From: Amylostereum areolatum
Lineage: Eukaryota; Basidiomycota; Agaricomycetes; Russulales; Stereaceae
Length of the DNA stretch: 64,000 bases
Assembly (NCBI GenBank): GCA_012932865.1
Contig: SAXG01000004.1
Span: 434,001-498,000 of the forward strand
Direction: 5' to 3'
Shown here piece by piece: positions 35,564 to 47,151 of the stretch. Each line of letters opens with the position of its first letter. The stretch's first letter is position 1. The notes below the pieces were generated by a model, which was given only the letters and a program-made list of their open reading frames with translations, was not told where the DNA came from and did not search any database. The position numbers and the translations under genes are program-made.

Positions 35564-36475
35564 GCAGCGGTCTACCCGTGCTGTAATTTATTTCAGTGAG
35601 TTTTTCGAAGAGTCTATTCAAGTCTGAAGCTGACTTTTATATCTTTCCGCCGTTAGTATGTACATCTATTATACCCTTCGCCCAGGCCTGTGTTATATCC
35701 GCGAATCTTTTTACCTGGCCCGGGGAGGGTGTAGTCTTGATAATGATATCAAACTGGAAGTTACCTCTACGTGTACCGGCCTCGAGAGGTTCGTATTTTT
35801 CCATCTATTCTTCTTCGCGCTTGACCCTGTGAATGGCCCACCGATAGCTCTCAAAGGTGGAGAGCTGAACATCGAACTGGAATAGATCACCATCAACGGT
35901 CTCTTGGGTTCGAAGTAGGAGTGGGCTTGACCAGACTGGAGAGCTCGGGATCGTGGCATACACACACGGCAGACATCGCCAGGACAGCACGTTGGCTGCC
36001 ATGGACACATCTGGTGTCTCCATCCACTATCCCTCGCGAAACTTTCCTGGCCTCTACTCAGGGGACGTCGACCTTGAGTCAGCTTGGTACATGATGTCGC
36101 CTATGTGCGGAAATCTGCACCCTTACGGCACCCACATTTTCAAGATTTACCAGGCTGTCGACAGGCCATGAAATCGAGCAGAAGGCATCAATTTTGCACC
36201 TGAGGGTGGCGAGACTCCGTTGCGTTCAATGGCATGTGTGGCCGATGGTGTTGGAAAAGGATGATATCGGTGCAAGTATGAGATAAATGGCCCAAATCGC
36301 ATACTGGCTAGTCTCGTTGTCCCTATGAAGGGCCGGGTAGAATCCTGTTAGACTGTAAACTGTCTGGAAATCTGCGACATATGTGCGGTCACGTGACCGT
36401 TCGTCGAATTGGAATTGGACAATGGAAGGAGCAGATTATCTCCTCGATTTACCGCCACCATCATCCGAAGTCGCG
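35564..36475. other. Intergenic region upstream of the phosphoribosyltransferase
   Basis: About 900 bp with only short open frames (the longest plus-strand frame is 35596-35832), none with a recognisable motif. The right end contains the CACGTG palindrome described separately. Confidence 0.4.
36386..36399. promoter_or_regulatory. 14-bp palindrome with CACGTG core
   Basis: CGGTCACGTGACCG is a perfect palindrome 77 bp upstream of the chosen ATG of the phosphoribosyltransferase. The TCACGTGA core matches sites used by fungal Cbf1/Pho4-type bHLH factors. Confidence 0.5.
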
Positions 36476-37594
36476 ATGTCTTCAGAGCCAGCCCATCTCG
36501 CAGTGACTTACAATGAAGTCCACAGGTCTCTTCGCAGCGCTGCAGACAAGATCCGCGATGAATTCAATCCCGACGTTCTCATTGCCATCGGTGCGTAGAC
36601 TTGCTCCTCCGAAAAGATCCGCCGTCTCAACCGTTGTGTATGAAACAGGTGGAGGGTCAGTAACACAATCTCGCGACTGTTTAATTTTGCTGAGTTTGAC
36701 ATCGTAGGGGATTCTTTCCTGCACGTGTTCTGGTGGGTTCAATCCGTGGACTTATATATGGTAATTTTGTTCTCATCCAACGGCTCCTTTCAGAGGACGT
36801 TCCTGAAAAATCCGGACACGAAAACCAACATTCCCATCTATGCGATCGGTCTCTCACTGTATGAGTCTCTCCCCGGGACCACCGCAGAACAGATCGGTGA
36901 ACAGGTCGTTCGGACGCAGTGGCTGTGAGTGTGATTTGTCTTTCGGTCGTCCATACTTGACTGTGATATCACAACAGAGGCCCAGAGACTAGCAAGGCCC
37001 TGGTCGGCAGACGGGCTCTGATTGTGGTTCGTTGGCATCTTCTAACGCATAAGCCGGTCAGCTCACACAATCTATAACCAGGACGAAATTGACGACTCGC
37101 GGAAAACGCTTCAGTGGGTGACCGGTGACTCTTCCTTCTGACATGTCCTCATCATCTATCTGTGTAGGTACGCCATCACTGAGCTTCAAGCTGATGTCGA
37201 AAAGGAATTGTTGTCTCTTCCTGAACCGGAGCGCGAGGCCGCACGCACCAAGTTTGGTATCTTCGTCGTCCACAATAAACGCAAGCCTAAAGTCGGCGTT
37301 ATTCCCTCGGATATTGCGTTCGTCTTGTTTCTCCTTCGTCGATGGGAATTTATGTGACGTCGATTTGTTCAGGTACTTTTTCGGCGAAGAATGCGATGAT
37401 GTATGGTGAGATGATCTTTATCCGCGATGTCGAAGATGAAGCTGACGGCCTCGTCTGTTCGCAGGCTCGACTATCCTTGGGAGGCAACGTGAGATTATAC
37501 CTTCCCTCATTCTCCCATCCGCGACTGTGCTAGACTGTGCTGAGCTCTTTTTAGGGACATCGATGCCCACGACCAGGCCGCGAGCCGCGCTTAG
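36476..37594 (+). CDS. XPT1: Xanthine/hypoxanthine phosphoribosyltransferase (Xpt1-like)
   Basis: Ten exons (36476-36590, 36649-36655, 36708-36732, 36794-36924, 36978-37026, 37082-37113, 37168-37317, 37373-37405, 37465-37488, 37555-37594) give 201 residues with all phases closing. The 7-nt second exon is needed to build IGGGGFFPARVL. The PRPP-binding motif is ALIVDEIDDSRKTL; other conserved blocks are IYAIGLSLYESLPGTTAEQI, FGIFVVHNKRKPK, and WLDYPWEATDIDAHD at the end. The enzyme salvages xanthine, hypoxanthine or guanine with PRPP. Two in-frame upstream ATGs exist (36383, 36422), but the chosen one matches the usual short N-terminus. Confidence 0.9.
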
Positions 37595-37972
37595 AAGACA
37601 ATGTGCCGACAAGAGGATCTGTGAGAAGGTCGGACAAGCAAGACCTGATGTTGTACTTACTACGATATATATACCTATATTATCGACGTTGCTCAGCGCG
37701 CCATTCTATGCTATCAAATGGGTGTAATATCGATGGCCTGCGAATTTTGAGAACCATATCTGCCGGTGTGAGAAAGTTCGGCAGATCTGGGAGTGGGACT
37801 ACCGACGACGCGTCGCGGAGCAGGGCGACGCGTGAGTGAACAGTCATACTCATCGACCACTGAAGTGCTTTCACCGCCCGGTCTCCCACTTCCGTGCCTT
37901 TCCGTGCCCTCCCTCGTCTCCTTTTCTGCACCGTCCCACCATCCGCGTCGATCCCACATTCACGAACACGCA

Positions 37973-39253
37973 ATGGCAGAGGAAATTGACTACGAAGCTC
38001 TTTCGCCGAACGCGGGGCTAGGTGTACGTTCTGGACCAGTCTATCCGGTGGCTGGACTTGTGCTGACAGTATACCGAAGGTGAACATGGCCGCAGGTGCT
38101 CTTGTAAGTATCTCAAGACCTTTTTTCGTCTGACCTAGCGTCGGGGGTTACTCTGGTCGTCGTCGTGTTCACCGCCTAGGGCGCGATGACGGTGCAAGGA
38201 TTGCGCTGATTCTTGCTCCTCGCAGGCCGGCATCACAGAGCATTGCGTTATGTTTCCCATCGACAGCATTAAGGTGCATTCAATCCTATCTGACTCCTCC
38301 TTTGTCGTGCTGACCTGGTGAGGACAGACACGTATGCAAGTCTTCACGGCATCGCCAGCGGCGATGTACTCGGGCATCGGTAACGCTGTCACCCGCATCT
38401 CTTCAACCGAAGGCTTCCGTGTGCTCTGGCGAGGCGTCTCGTCTGTCATTCTCGGTGCAGGACCTGCACATGCCGTGCATTTTGGGATGTATGAGGCGGT
38501 CAAGGAGTTTACGGGTGGGAACCGCGAGGAGGGCTCTGGCCAGTGGGTGTCAACGTGTATGTTTATTGGAAGCTTTTCGACCATTTGCTCCAACTAACCG
38601 ATCGCCTTGTCTACACAGCACTAGCAGGCGCGTCGGCGACCATCGCGAGCGAAATTTTCATGAACCCTTTCGATGGTGCGCGCCTCCTATTTCCCACACT
38701 GTGTCACCGGATTCTAATATGGGTTCTTTCTGCCCTTCTTGTACGCGTGTTTTTGCACAGTCATCAAGCAGCGCATGCAGGTCCACCAGTCCCAATTCCG
38801 CTCCATGTTCACCTGCGCGCACACTGTCTTCCGGAACGAGGGCCTCAACGCGTTCTACGTTTCCTATCCGACGACCTTGATCATGTCCGTGCCATTCACT
38901 GCAACCCAGTTCACGGTGTACGAGCAGGTCAAAACCTTGCTCAACCCCTCGGGCGTATACTCTCCCGGAACGCACATCGTTGCCGGTGGTGCGGCAGGGC
39001 GCCGTCGCGGCTGCACTTACGACCCCACTGGATGTCGCCAAGACACTTCTCCAGACGCGTGGGACGTCTGCCGACCCAGAAATCCGTAACTTGTCGTGGC
39101 ATGCTCCACGCGTTCAAGATCATTTGGGCTCGCAACGGAGCAGCCGGGTTTGCCAGAGGACTCACGCCCCGCGTGGTGACGCATATGCCGAGTAATGCAC
39201 TTTGCTGGCTTTCGTACGAATTCTTCAGTGCGTATCTCGTTCCACCGTCGTAA
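37973..39253 (+). CDS. MRS4: Mitochondrial iron carrier mitoferrin (Mrs3/Mrs4), with two frame breaks
   Basis: Exons 37973-38023, 38080-38103, 38226-38273, 38328-38556, 38619-38675 and 38761-39253. Three mitochondrial-carrier repeats are present, with signatures FPIDSIKTRMQVF, NPFDVIKQRMQVH and TPLDVAKTLLQTR; the mitoferrin-type NMAAGALAGITEH opens repeat 1. The family imports Fe2+ across the inner membrane. In the last exon the frame shifts by one base near 38997-38999 (a run of three G), between VAGGAA and AVAAALTTPLD. It shifts again near 39091 (a TT pair), between ADPEIRN and RGMLHAFKIIWARNG. Both shifts are in the same direction, and the protein stays highly conserved on each side through to LCWLSYEFFSAYLVPPS, so sequence error is more likely than decay. 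The correction is inferred. Confidence 0.85.
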
Positions 39254-39803
39254 TCCGGATTTCTGATCTGGTATACAGAGTCGACAATACGTGCATAAAT
39301 GGCATGCAAGCTATACTCGAAATAAAACACCTCGGGTGCATTCGTCTGGGTCTCCTTAGGTTCGCGGCACTACATCTCCCTATGATCTTGCTTGGTTGGC
39401 TACTTGTCATGGGAATGGGGCACATACAATTATTTCACGGCCATAATACATCGTTGTTCCTACTTATAGAGTACAGAAAGATGCGTATGATTTCGTATAG
39501 TATACAGAGAATAAGACCATATGATGAATGGCAGTATGCCATAGAAGTACATGAGCCACTCCTCGAGAGTACGACCATCCAGATGAGAAAGTATCATAGG
39601 GAGAAAATGCAAGGGCAAAACAGCAACAAAACGATAAGCGTCATCGAGACGCCAGAGCAAAAAGACAGCGAACAAGGCATCACACGGATTGCCACGAACT
39701 TACAACGGCCTGCATCATCTCCTGTTCCACGGCCACCAGCTATTGTGCTTTCTGCCTCGATCAGAGTAGCCAGTCTGATAGTAGCGGCGCTCGTCATGAT
39801 AGT
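39254..39803. other. Convergent intergenic spacer
   Basis: About 550 bp between the mitoferrin stop and the J-domain protein stop. A 201-codon plus-strand frame runs through it, but its AT-rich, low-complexity translation has no domain and overlaps the end of mitoferrin; I treat it as non-coding. Confidence 0.4.
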
Positions 39804-41112
39804 CTAGAAACGAAGGGATATACACACCTCAACGACTGCGTGTTGAAGAGTGTCGGGAGGATTTACCTGTCGGGATATGTACCAGGGGGTGGTGGAATGT
39901 AAGGCGAAGAGTCTCCTTCCCGGTGCGGTGCGTGAATGGGTGACGGCTCTGAGTGATAAGAAGGGGGCGGTGGTGGAGGAAACCACAGGAGGCAAGTCCC
40001 CGCGCTTGCGGCGGCTTGATTCCGCTCGGTGATGACGCGAATGGTGCGGTGGAAGCGGGGGCGGTGGTGGTCTGTACCCAAGGTTCCTATCAAGATCGAT
40101 GTCTTCTTCGACGCCATTGATAGTGCGCCGTTCGCGGCCGTCAGCATACTTGCGCGTGACATATTCATTGCCCTGCGGTATACGAATGAGGACTAGTCTG
40201 GATAACTGAAGGAAGTCAACTCACATTGGCATCTTTGCGACGCCAGACGGATTCGGTCACCCCATTGACCGTCTTTGTCGAATGAGATTCTGATACCCAT
40301 CCACCTTGTCCAGGCGAGCTTGACTGTGTGTGGGTTGAGCTTGAGGAGTATACTCGTACGCTCGGACCCCGAGAACCGCCTCCGAAACTATGGCCGAAAC
40401 TGTCGTTGAAGAAGTCATCGCCGAAGCCTCTGGATGGACCGACTCCAAAACCCATCCTCACAAACGGCGGGGGAAGATTGGGATGGAGAGGATTTCTGAA
40501 GTCGTCGTACGGATCATCGAAGGGAACATGGAAGGCGCGTGCGGCTGAAGAGCCGAAGAACGCCTCGAAGATTCTGAAAGGATCGGTCAAGTGTGGCTGG
40601 TAATATTCGGCGAATGAAGGGGGGAATTGAGGCTTGAGGTCCACGGGCATCCCAGCTGTCGTAAGGACGAGTGCGATTGTTGAACGGCGGCGGCTCAGGG
40701 TAAGGAGAATGATCGGGGGGTGGCGGCCATACGCCATGCCTGTCGTATTCCTGGACGTGGCGTAAGATCAACAAAGAGAAGAGGTAGCGGGGGGACAAAC
40801 CTGTCGTTTCGTGGGATCGCTGAGAATCTCATACGCATTACTGATCTGGGAAGAGAGCGGACGGTTAGAAGGGCGAGAGGCAGAGAGATGATTGGTACGC
40901 GCATTGCGAAACTCTTCGGTGGAGCGTTCCCTATCGGCGGCGGAGGTAGAAGGGGGAAGGCGATCTGGATGGGTTCTGAGAGCAGCCTTCCGATAAGCCT
41001 TTCGAACTGTGAAAGGCGTCAAAAGCCGAGCGATGAAGAGGAAGGAGGAGTGCGTACTTTGATCCTCGGAGGCACTCGAGTCCAGGTCAAGGACTTGGTA
41101 GAGGTTGGACAT
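39804..41112 (-). CDS. J-domain (Hsp40) co-chaperone, class II/III
   Basis: The minus-strand start SNLYQVLDLDSSASEDQIRK leads into a J-domain with the essential HPD in RKAALRTHPDRLPP and the helix IV segment NAYEILSDPTKRQEYDRHG. A Pro-rich linker follows, then TDPFRIFEAFFGSSAARAF and a Gly/Ser-rich region, the DNAJB6-like plan without a zinc finger. J-proteins stimulate Hsp70 ATPase. Two junctions do not close as written. Near 40909-40911 (an AAA run on the plus strand) one base too many blocks the canonical intron before ISNAYEIL, unless a GC-AG intron is used. Near 40650-40664 the frame shifts by one between RTRPYDS and PVDLKPQFPP. A 100-nt intron removing the Pro-rich stretch is an alternative for the second. 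The C-terminal end after NEYVTRKYADGRERR is uncertain. Confidence 0.75.
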
Positions 41113-41279
41113 CGTGGTTGGGGAACAGGAGAGGGAATGGAGGTGGGGGGGGGACGGAGACGGAAGGGCGGCTTATAAGGATGATCAGACAGCGAACAAG
41201 GTCTCCAGCCTCCAGCTCTCGGAACGTCTGACTGCTTGTAATTGTGGGCGCCGCGTGGACTTGTTACTCCGCTTTCCCA

Positions 41280-41285
41280 GCACGT
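41280..41285. promoter_or_regulatory. CACGTG element in the J-protein/IPI3 divergent promoter
   Basis: A CACGTG hexamer lies in the 255-bp gap between the two start codons. It resembles the elements in the STRIP/PAT1 and phosphoribosyltransferase promoters. Confidence 0.35.
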
Positions 41286-41367
41286 GGTCCTTGTGCTTTT
41301 TGGCGTGCGCGTACCGACCTTCCGCGACCTCTTCGCGATCTTCCCACTCGACCTTTGTTGGGAGAAC

Positions 41368-43223
41368 ATGCTCCTCCAGGAGACAGTCCTTTGTGCTACA
41401 GCACCCACCTCGTTACAACAAGGCGGCGCTGGCTCTATTACCTTGCATGACATACAAACCGGCTCTTCTCTTGCCTCCTTCAAGCAGACTAGCGCGTCGA
41501 TACACTGCACCGCTATTGTTCCAACGGTGGATGGACAAGGCGGCGTTCTTCTGGCCACGCAACCAGACAAATCCATTCTCAATGTGTACAACTTCCAAAA
41601 AGTGTAGTCCCGCGTCTGTATGCTTGTGCTGAATCGTGAGTCTGATGCCTATGTTTGTTTGTGGGACGAAGGATCAAATTGCGTTGAAGATCGTACTACC
41701 CGAACGCCTGGTGTGTCTTGCTATCGATAGCCGTGGCCTTTTTTGTGCTGGGGGGACGGCCCAGGGAAGGATATATCTTTGGGAGGTTAGTGGACGATCA
41801 TTTGTCTTTTTGTCTTGCATTTCTCACTCTTGGGCAGATCGCCTCGGGAATCCTGTACAATTCATGGGAAGCACATTATCGCAAAGTAACGGTTCTCAGA
41901 TTTACCCGTGACGCAGAGGCTTTGGTATCCGGCAGCGAGGATTCTGGTGTGAGCGTCTGGTCCCTGTCAAGGTGAAGTTTGCTGCCATGCCCTTCTCGTC
42001 CTCTTCTCTTCTGACGTTACTCCAGATTGATAGATGAAGATGCCCAACTCGAGGTTCCAATGGCATATGCTAGCCTTTCTGATCATACACTTCCCGTGAC
42101 CGATATTGCTTGTGGCGTGGGGCCGTTCCCCTCATGTCGTATCCTCACCAGCTCTGTGGACCATTCGGTCAAGGTATATGCGCCCCAGATGTTACCCACC
42201 TCAGATTTGTCTAACTATCTTGACTAGCTATGGGATTTATCCACAAGATCGCTGCTTACCACTTTTCAGCTCCCTCATGCCATCGACTGCCTCACATGGG
42301 ACGTCACTGAACGCGTCTTCTTTGCTGCTACCGCAGAAGGGTCAATCCACCAAGTAAATCTTTTCCGCCGGCGAGTGGATAAACATGGTGGCGTGCTCGC
42401 GGAAGCAGTGGGTGGTGCAGGCGTTACTGACATCATTCGAATCGGGGACGAAGACCCTAAGGAGAGCACAAAACGATTGCTCAATGTTGGGTACATGGTC
42501 CTTTCGCTTCCGATACCTGGTTTCCACTTATGTCTGAACCTGACAGGGAGCCCATAAGCACCCTCACGCTTTCCCTCACCTCCTCGTTTCTGCTCGTTGG
42601 GACCACAACCGGCGTAATTCATCTTTACGACGTCCCTTCACACCAACTGCTCCGCACCATCACTTCGCACAAGGGTTCCCGAATAACTCATCTCGAGACG
42701 CTTCTCAAGCCCCCGGACCTTGTGGGGCACGTTAGCCTTTCTCTCACCGCGGGTGTCGATCGGGACGCGATCCCCGTACGGCCGGTGGTGGCTTTTCAGC
42801 GTATGCGGGAAGCAAAAGCAAGGGAGGCTCATGAGATAGCAATGTTGCTACCCGTGCAAAAGAAGGTATGCATAGTTTCCTACTTATGCAACAATCGTTT
42901 CACCTTTCCTCTAGCCCACACCGGATACCATCACAACTTACTCGGACGAGGAAATATCACAGGACTATGCGTTTTTCATCCAGCCCTCAGCGACCGACAC
43001 AGTCCCGGCCGCGTCGCTGCAGTCGCGCGTAACTGAGCTCGAAGACGAAGTGACAAGACTACGAACACAACTCAGCCATGCAAAGGGTGTGAATGATGTT
43101 ATGTGGGAGACAGTCGTGCACAAGATGGTCGCGGGGCAGGACACACAAATACAATCAGATGTGGTCGTAAACGGAGAAGGGAATGATACGCGTGCGCGGA
43201 AGAGGGGAAGGACGCAGGAGTAG
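41368..43223 (+). CDS. IPI3: Pre-rRNA-processing WD40 protein Ipi3 (WDR18)
   Basis: Seven exons (41368-41601, 41672-41785, 41838-41971, 42026-42173, 42228-42490, 42547-42865, 42915-43223) give 506 residues without any frame problem. The N-terminus LQETVLCATAPTSLQQGG and the WD repeats (GGTAQGRIYLWEIASGIL, VSGSEDSGVSVWSLSR, TSSVDHSVKLWDLSTRSLL, TTGVIHLYDVPSHQLLRTI) match Ipi3/Crb3. The C-terminus has a short coiled coil (VTELEDEVTRLRTQLSHA) and a basic end. Ipi3 forms the Rix1 complex with Ipi1 and Rix1 and acts in ITS2 processing and export of pre-60S particles in the nucleus. Confidence 0.92.
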
Positions 43224-43415
43224 CAGGTTGCTGAAATATTTTGCCAAAAGTACAACATACAGTCCAACTATTCGTGAACAGCGTGCACCTTTCGCTGTGT
43301 CAACGGCAGCATATAAGTTTGGGCATTCGCCAAGGTGGGGGGGATAAGAAAGAGCAAACGATCGATTATTGCTGCAATTTCTAGCTCACATACAGAATAC
43401 TGCCCAGTGATATCC

Positions 43416-44160
43416 TCAGTCAGTGTTCTTGACGCCGTACTTTGCGGGGTCAACGCCGTGGTAAGGGTGATTGACAAAGTTGAACCTGGAAAAGAGAAGG
43501 CCGTCAACGCTGTGAATCATGACAGCATACATGAAAGCACCCACATAGGGAAAGCGCCTGTGGCCAGAATGTTCAGCAGCTAAACGTTTGACGCAACGAG
43601 AACGCGTACCAAATTTGAGCTGCGAAAACGCAGAGTTCCTGTGCGCAGATCCTTGCACCCATAGTGGTTGGTCCGACTCGCCCCAGAGCGGCTTGCCTTC
43701 GCGTGCGCGTTGGACTCAACTCGGCAAAGTCCTTCTCTTCCTCGTGTTTGTTCTCGCTCCATCCCCAGAAACGGACTGTAGGGTTAGGAGCGCCTGGTTT
43801 TAATGATATGAACACTCCAGCGAGCAGTGAGTGGACGCACATGTGGAAGCGCTGGTAAGCCATGAGGAAGCCGCCGATGAAGCCCAGGAAGCCAGCCGAG
43901 ACGCAGGTGGGTGCGCAACTTGACGCGCGTCGGGTCAGCCATGTCTGGAAGAAAAAAACAGAGCGACTTCAAGGTTAACGAGAGTACCGTGAGAGCCCAG
44001 CAATCATCTACGCACCCCAGAGGTAAAGCGCGGCGGGAAATCCGCCCGTCCCTGCAGCCCAGACGGCGTAGTCTGACGGGCGCATGTAGCGCATAACGCG
44101 GGAGAAATGGGGGTCGGAGTCGATGAGGGGATACGGGGTATCGACGACCTTCTCCGGCAT
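43416..44160 (-). CDS. NADH:ubiquinone oxidoreductase 21 kDa subunit (complex I), with three frame breaks
   Basis: Minus-strand exons 44160-44016, 43944-43841, 43774-43610, 43557-43545 and 43485-43416. The start PEKVVDTPYPLIDSDPHFSR with SDYAVWAAGTGGFPAALYLW, then SAGFLGFIGGFLMAYQR, FRFWGWSENKHEEEKDFAEL and NFVNHPYHGVDPAKYG fit the fungal 20.9/21 kDa accessory subunit of mitochondrial complex I. The frame is broken by one base at three points: an AA pair at 43917, an AA pair at 43847, and a GG pair at 43712 (plus-strand bases). Dropping one base at each gives a continuous protein with canonical introns. A 13-nt exon (GAFPM) is needed before the last exon. Conservation on both sides of each break argues for sequence error rather than a dead gene. 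Confidence 0.78.
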
Positions 44161-44402
44161 TGTGGTCAACGGTTTGGACTGCAGAAACGAAAGAGGAATG
44201 GGAAAGGTTAACGTCGAAGGCGCGACGTCCGAGTCTCACCGCAGAGGCCCTTCGGCATGCCCGGCCGGATACTTCCCGATATGGAATCGGCCCGGAGGTG
44301 GCGTCCAGTGAGGACAATACGCTCGCTCGGCCCTTCTTCGTCTTCACTGACCACATTTCCCGACAATCCCTCTCTTTTCTCTCCCCCCATCGCCTTCCCA
44401 CA

Positions 44403-47151
44403 ATGAGCGCCATTCGAAGAAACGATCGCCGTGCAGTGCGCACGCAGATGTCATCGCCCTACAAACGCCCCACGAAGCAGAAGTCCTCGGTGCGTCTTTA
44501 GCTTTCTTATGCCTTTTCGCTCTTTTGTTTATCGTGTTGTACTCTTTCAAGGGATGGTCACTCTCAGGACTTCTTAGCTATATCATTCCATCGCGGCTGA
44601 TGAAGGCAGAAGAACCAGAGGAGCAGGAGCAATGGCAACAACAAGAGCAAGTGGAAGCTGGAGAGAGCCGAGGGACGCACAACGCGTCTGACGAGGGCGC
44701 CCGTCCTTCACAACCTGCTATGAGTCTCTCTCAACGAGGGCACCAAGTGAGTCAGCTGCTATTATCATAATTTTTGACTAGCCTGACGGTCATTGCAGCT
44801 CGCTGCACGTCAACCCATCTCAACCGACTCGACGCACCTGCCAAATCTGTCACAAACGTCCGGCACTTCACACAACCCGATTACCCTCAACTCTAATTCT
44901 CCACCGTCGACTCCTGGTCCATCTTCCCGACCCCAAGTAGATTTACGTCCCCTCACCCTCCCCCGCTAAGAATCTCGACGCTAGTCAAACAGTATCTACA
45001 CGACCGGAAGAACAGGCCAGCCCTTACATCAGGTCGAGCTGATTGGATTAATGTCACTTCTTCAAGGGAGCGTTGAAGGTAATGCTCTGCTTTGTCTAAA
45101 TACTACCCTCTTCGCTCATCGCATGCGGTTCACAGAAGAGGAGAAAGTGGATGAAGCCTTTCCGGTTTTCTTCCAGCCAGCCGCCTTCTCGTTCCGCGAG
45201 TCCGATATTCAATCCGGGATCTCCTACGCAGACCACTAAGCGTACACTTTCCAAGAACCCCAATGGCACATACAAATGGCAAGGTGCTGGCAGCGCTCGT
45301 CCTCGCCATCGCTACCAGTCTCCTGCATTTGGGTCGCCTCGTCCCTCGCCGTCCAGGATCCGGCTGTCACCATCCAACACTGTCGAAGACAGATAGCAAG
45401 AGACGTCGCGTGGGTGAAGAGGCAGAAACATCTTCTCCCCAGCGAGTCAAGGCCACCTCTTCGTCTACCTCGCCCTTGTCCCCTACACGTGGCGACCCCG
45501 TGTTCTCAACGAGCTCTTTCCCCTATATCCAACATCTCCGCCTTCTACTTCCGCATCTTCATCATCAACCATGAGTAGGCAGCAGTCCTTCCAAGCCATC
45601 CGTTCCACCAGTTCCCGCAACACCTCGTCTGCGTGCAGCGGTTTTGCCCAAACCCACGGCTCCGGCTGTTCCGTCCCCCCTCCGTAATGGATGGGGTCCA
45701 AAGCGATTCATCCTCTCCACCGCAGCAACAATCCACCCCTCCTAAAAAGCCCACGAAAGCCTGCCAACTTCATGTCATGAGCTTATTAAGGAGGTCACTC
45801 TGCCCAAAAAGCCGGATGTCGCCAACCCATATCAAGCCGCGCTTCCTGCACGTGTTCCGGTCACGAAACGCGCAGTCAAGAAACGCAAGGCTCCTGAAGA
45901 AACTCAAGCCCGTCACGAAGGAAAAGGAGACTCAGAAGGAGAAGGAGTCCAAAGAGAAGGATGAACTCGCAGAAATGAGTCCGCAGAGAATTATCGAAGC
46001 CACTGTACCCAAGGTTCGCTGTCTATCGTAGTCTTCCATGACTGAGTGCTGACAAGGAACGATTATATAGGGTAGCAGACGCGCTCGTCCTCCCGCCAAC
46101 CTAGAAAGGCAGAGCTCACCCAAGAAATTCAATGGTCTTAACGGAAGCACTCCACTTCGAGCCCCCACGTCGCAGTGCTCGTTTGAAATCGCCGGAGCCA
46201 GTCTGACACTGGCTCGAACGGTTTCCACGACCTTCCCAAGTCCAAGTGCCGCGCCTTCGGTCGTAGTGGTTGAGGAAGAGGACGAAGACGAACGCCCATC
46301 GCCGAAGAAGCAGAGAACCGCGTTTTCTATGGTCCCCAACCATCGAAGAAGTGGAGGACGTCGACATGCCTGATGCTAACAAGTCGAAGTCGGGCAGCTC
46401 TCTTTTGTCACGGACCTACGGAAATCATCGAACCAGGGGACTGCTAGTAATACGGGGCCTTCGAAGAGTCCAGTCAATGGCACATGGGAAGGCAGGATTC
46501 GGGACCCAAGTCGTCCATCCCCAAAGAACCTTCGAAGCTCCGTTTTGGGTTTGCGGCAGAGCCCGATGAAGACCCCAGCTCATCTAAAACATCAGCGACT
46601 CCTTCGGCCCCAGGTCCTTCGTCCTAAGCCAGATGTTGTTCTGAGTCCCCCAGTGCCCGCTGCCTCCATCTTCCGTCGATCCCAAGGCGGCTGCAACTTC
46701 TCTGGCCGCTTCTGCTCTACCAAAGTTCTCTTTCACGATTCCCTCCCTCCGACAATGCTGTACACGATGCACAAGAGCGAGCTGCTGCCAAGGCCCTTCC
46801 GTCCCACGTCTTTGCCATCATTTTCATTCACAGTCGTAGAGTCAAACCCCGGTAGCTTCGAACTGGGCTGCTGCAGGCATGAAGGCACCGACGAAACCGG
46901 GCGAAGGCTCGTGGACCTGCGGGTCATGTATGCTCAGCAATCCTGCCAGCGCGAAGGACTGCACCGTTTGCGAGGCCCCAGCCCCTGCTGCTGCTTCTGC
47001 ACCGCCAGTTTCAAGCGGGTTCAACTGGGCCGCCGCTGGTATGAAAGCACCTGCGAAGGCAAGCGGGGGGAGCTGGACCTGTGGGACGTGCATGTTGAGC
47101 AACTCTGCGGATGTGAAGGACTGCACAGTTTGCGAGGCTCCGCGTCCGTGA
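44403..47151 (+). CDS. Nucleoporin-like protein with two RanBP2-type zinc fingers (frame broken repeatedly)
   Basis: Exon 1 is basic (RRNDRRAVRTQMSSPYKRP). After a GT-AG intron comes WSLSGLLSYIIPSR, an amphipathic helix like the membrane-binding helices of Nup1/Nup60/Nup153. Downstream blocks include STLVKQYLHDRKNRP, TKRTLSKNPNGTYKWQGAGS, LIKEVTLPKKPDVANPYQAA and KLRFGFAAEPDEDPSSSK. The C-terminus has two zinc fingers, SWTCGSCMLSNPASAKDCTV and SWTCGTCMLSNSADVKDCTV, each preceded by NWAAAGMKAP. RanBP2 fingers in Nup153-type proteins bind Ran. Between about 44.9 and 46.9 kb the protein-like sequence jumps frame many times (for example near 44953, 45380, 45765 and 45775), more than introns can explain. 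Either this stretch is poorly sequenced or the gene is decaying; the zinc-finger exon itself is intact. Confidence 0.6.

Noticed and set aside
39202..39807. 201-codon plus-strand frame after mitoferrin
   Set aside because: It starts inside the mitoferrin end in another frame, has no domain, and covers the expected 3' untranslated region.
40650..40664. A 14-nt intron to fix the frame of the J-domain gene
   Set aside because: It is too short to be spliced; a one-base error or a 100-nt intron is more plausible.
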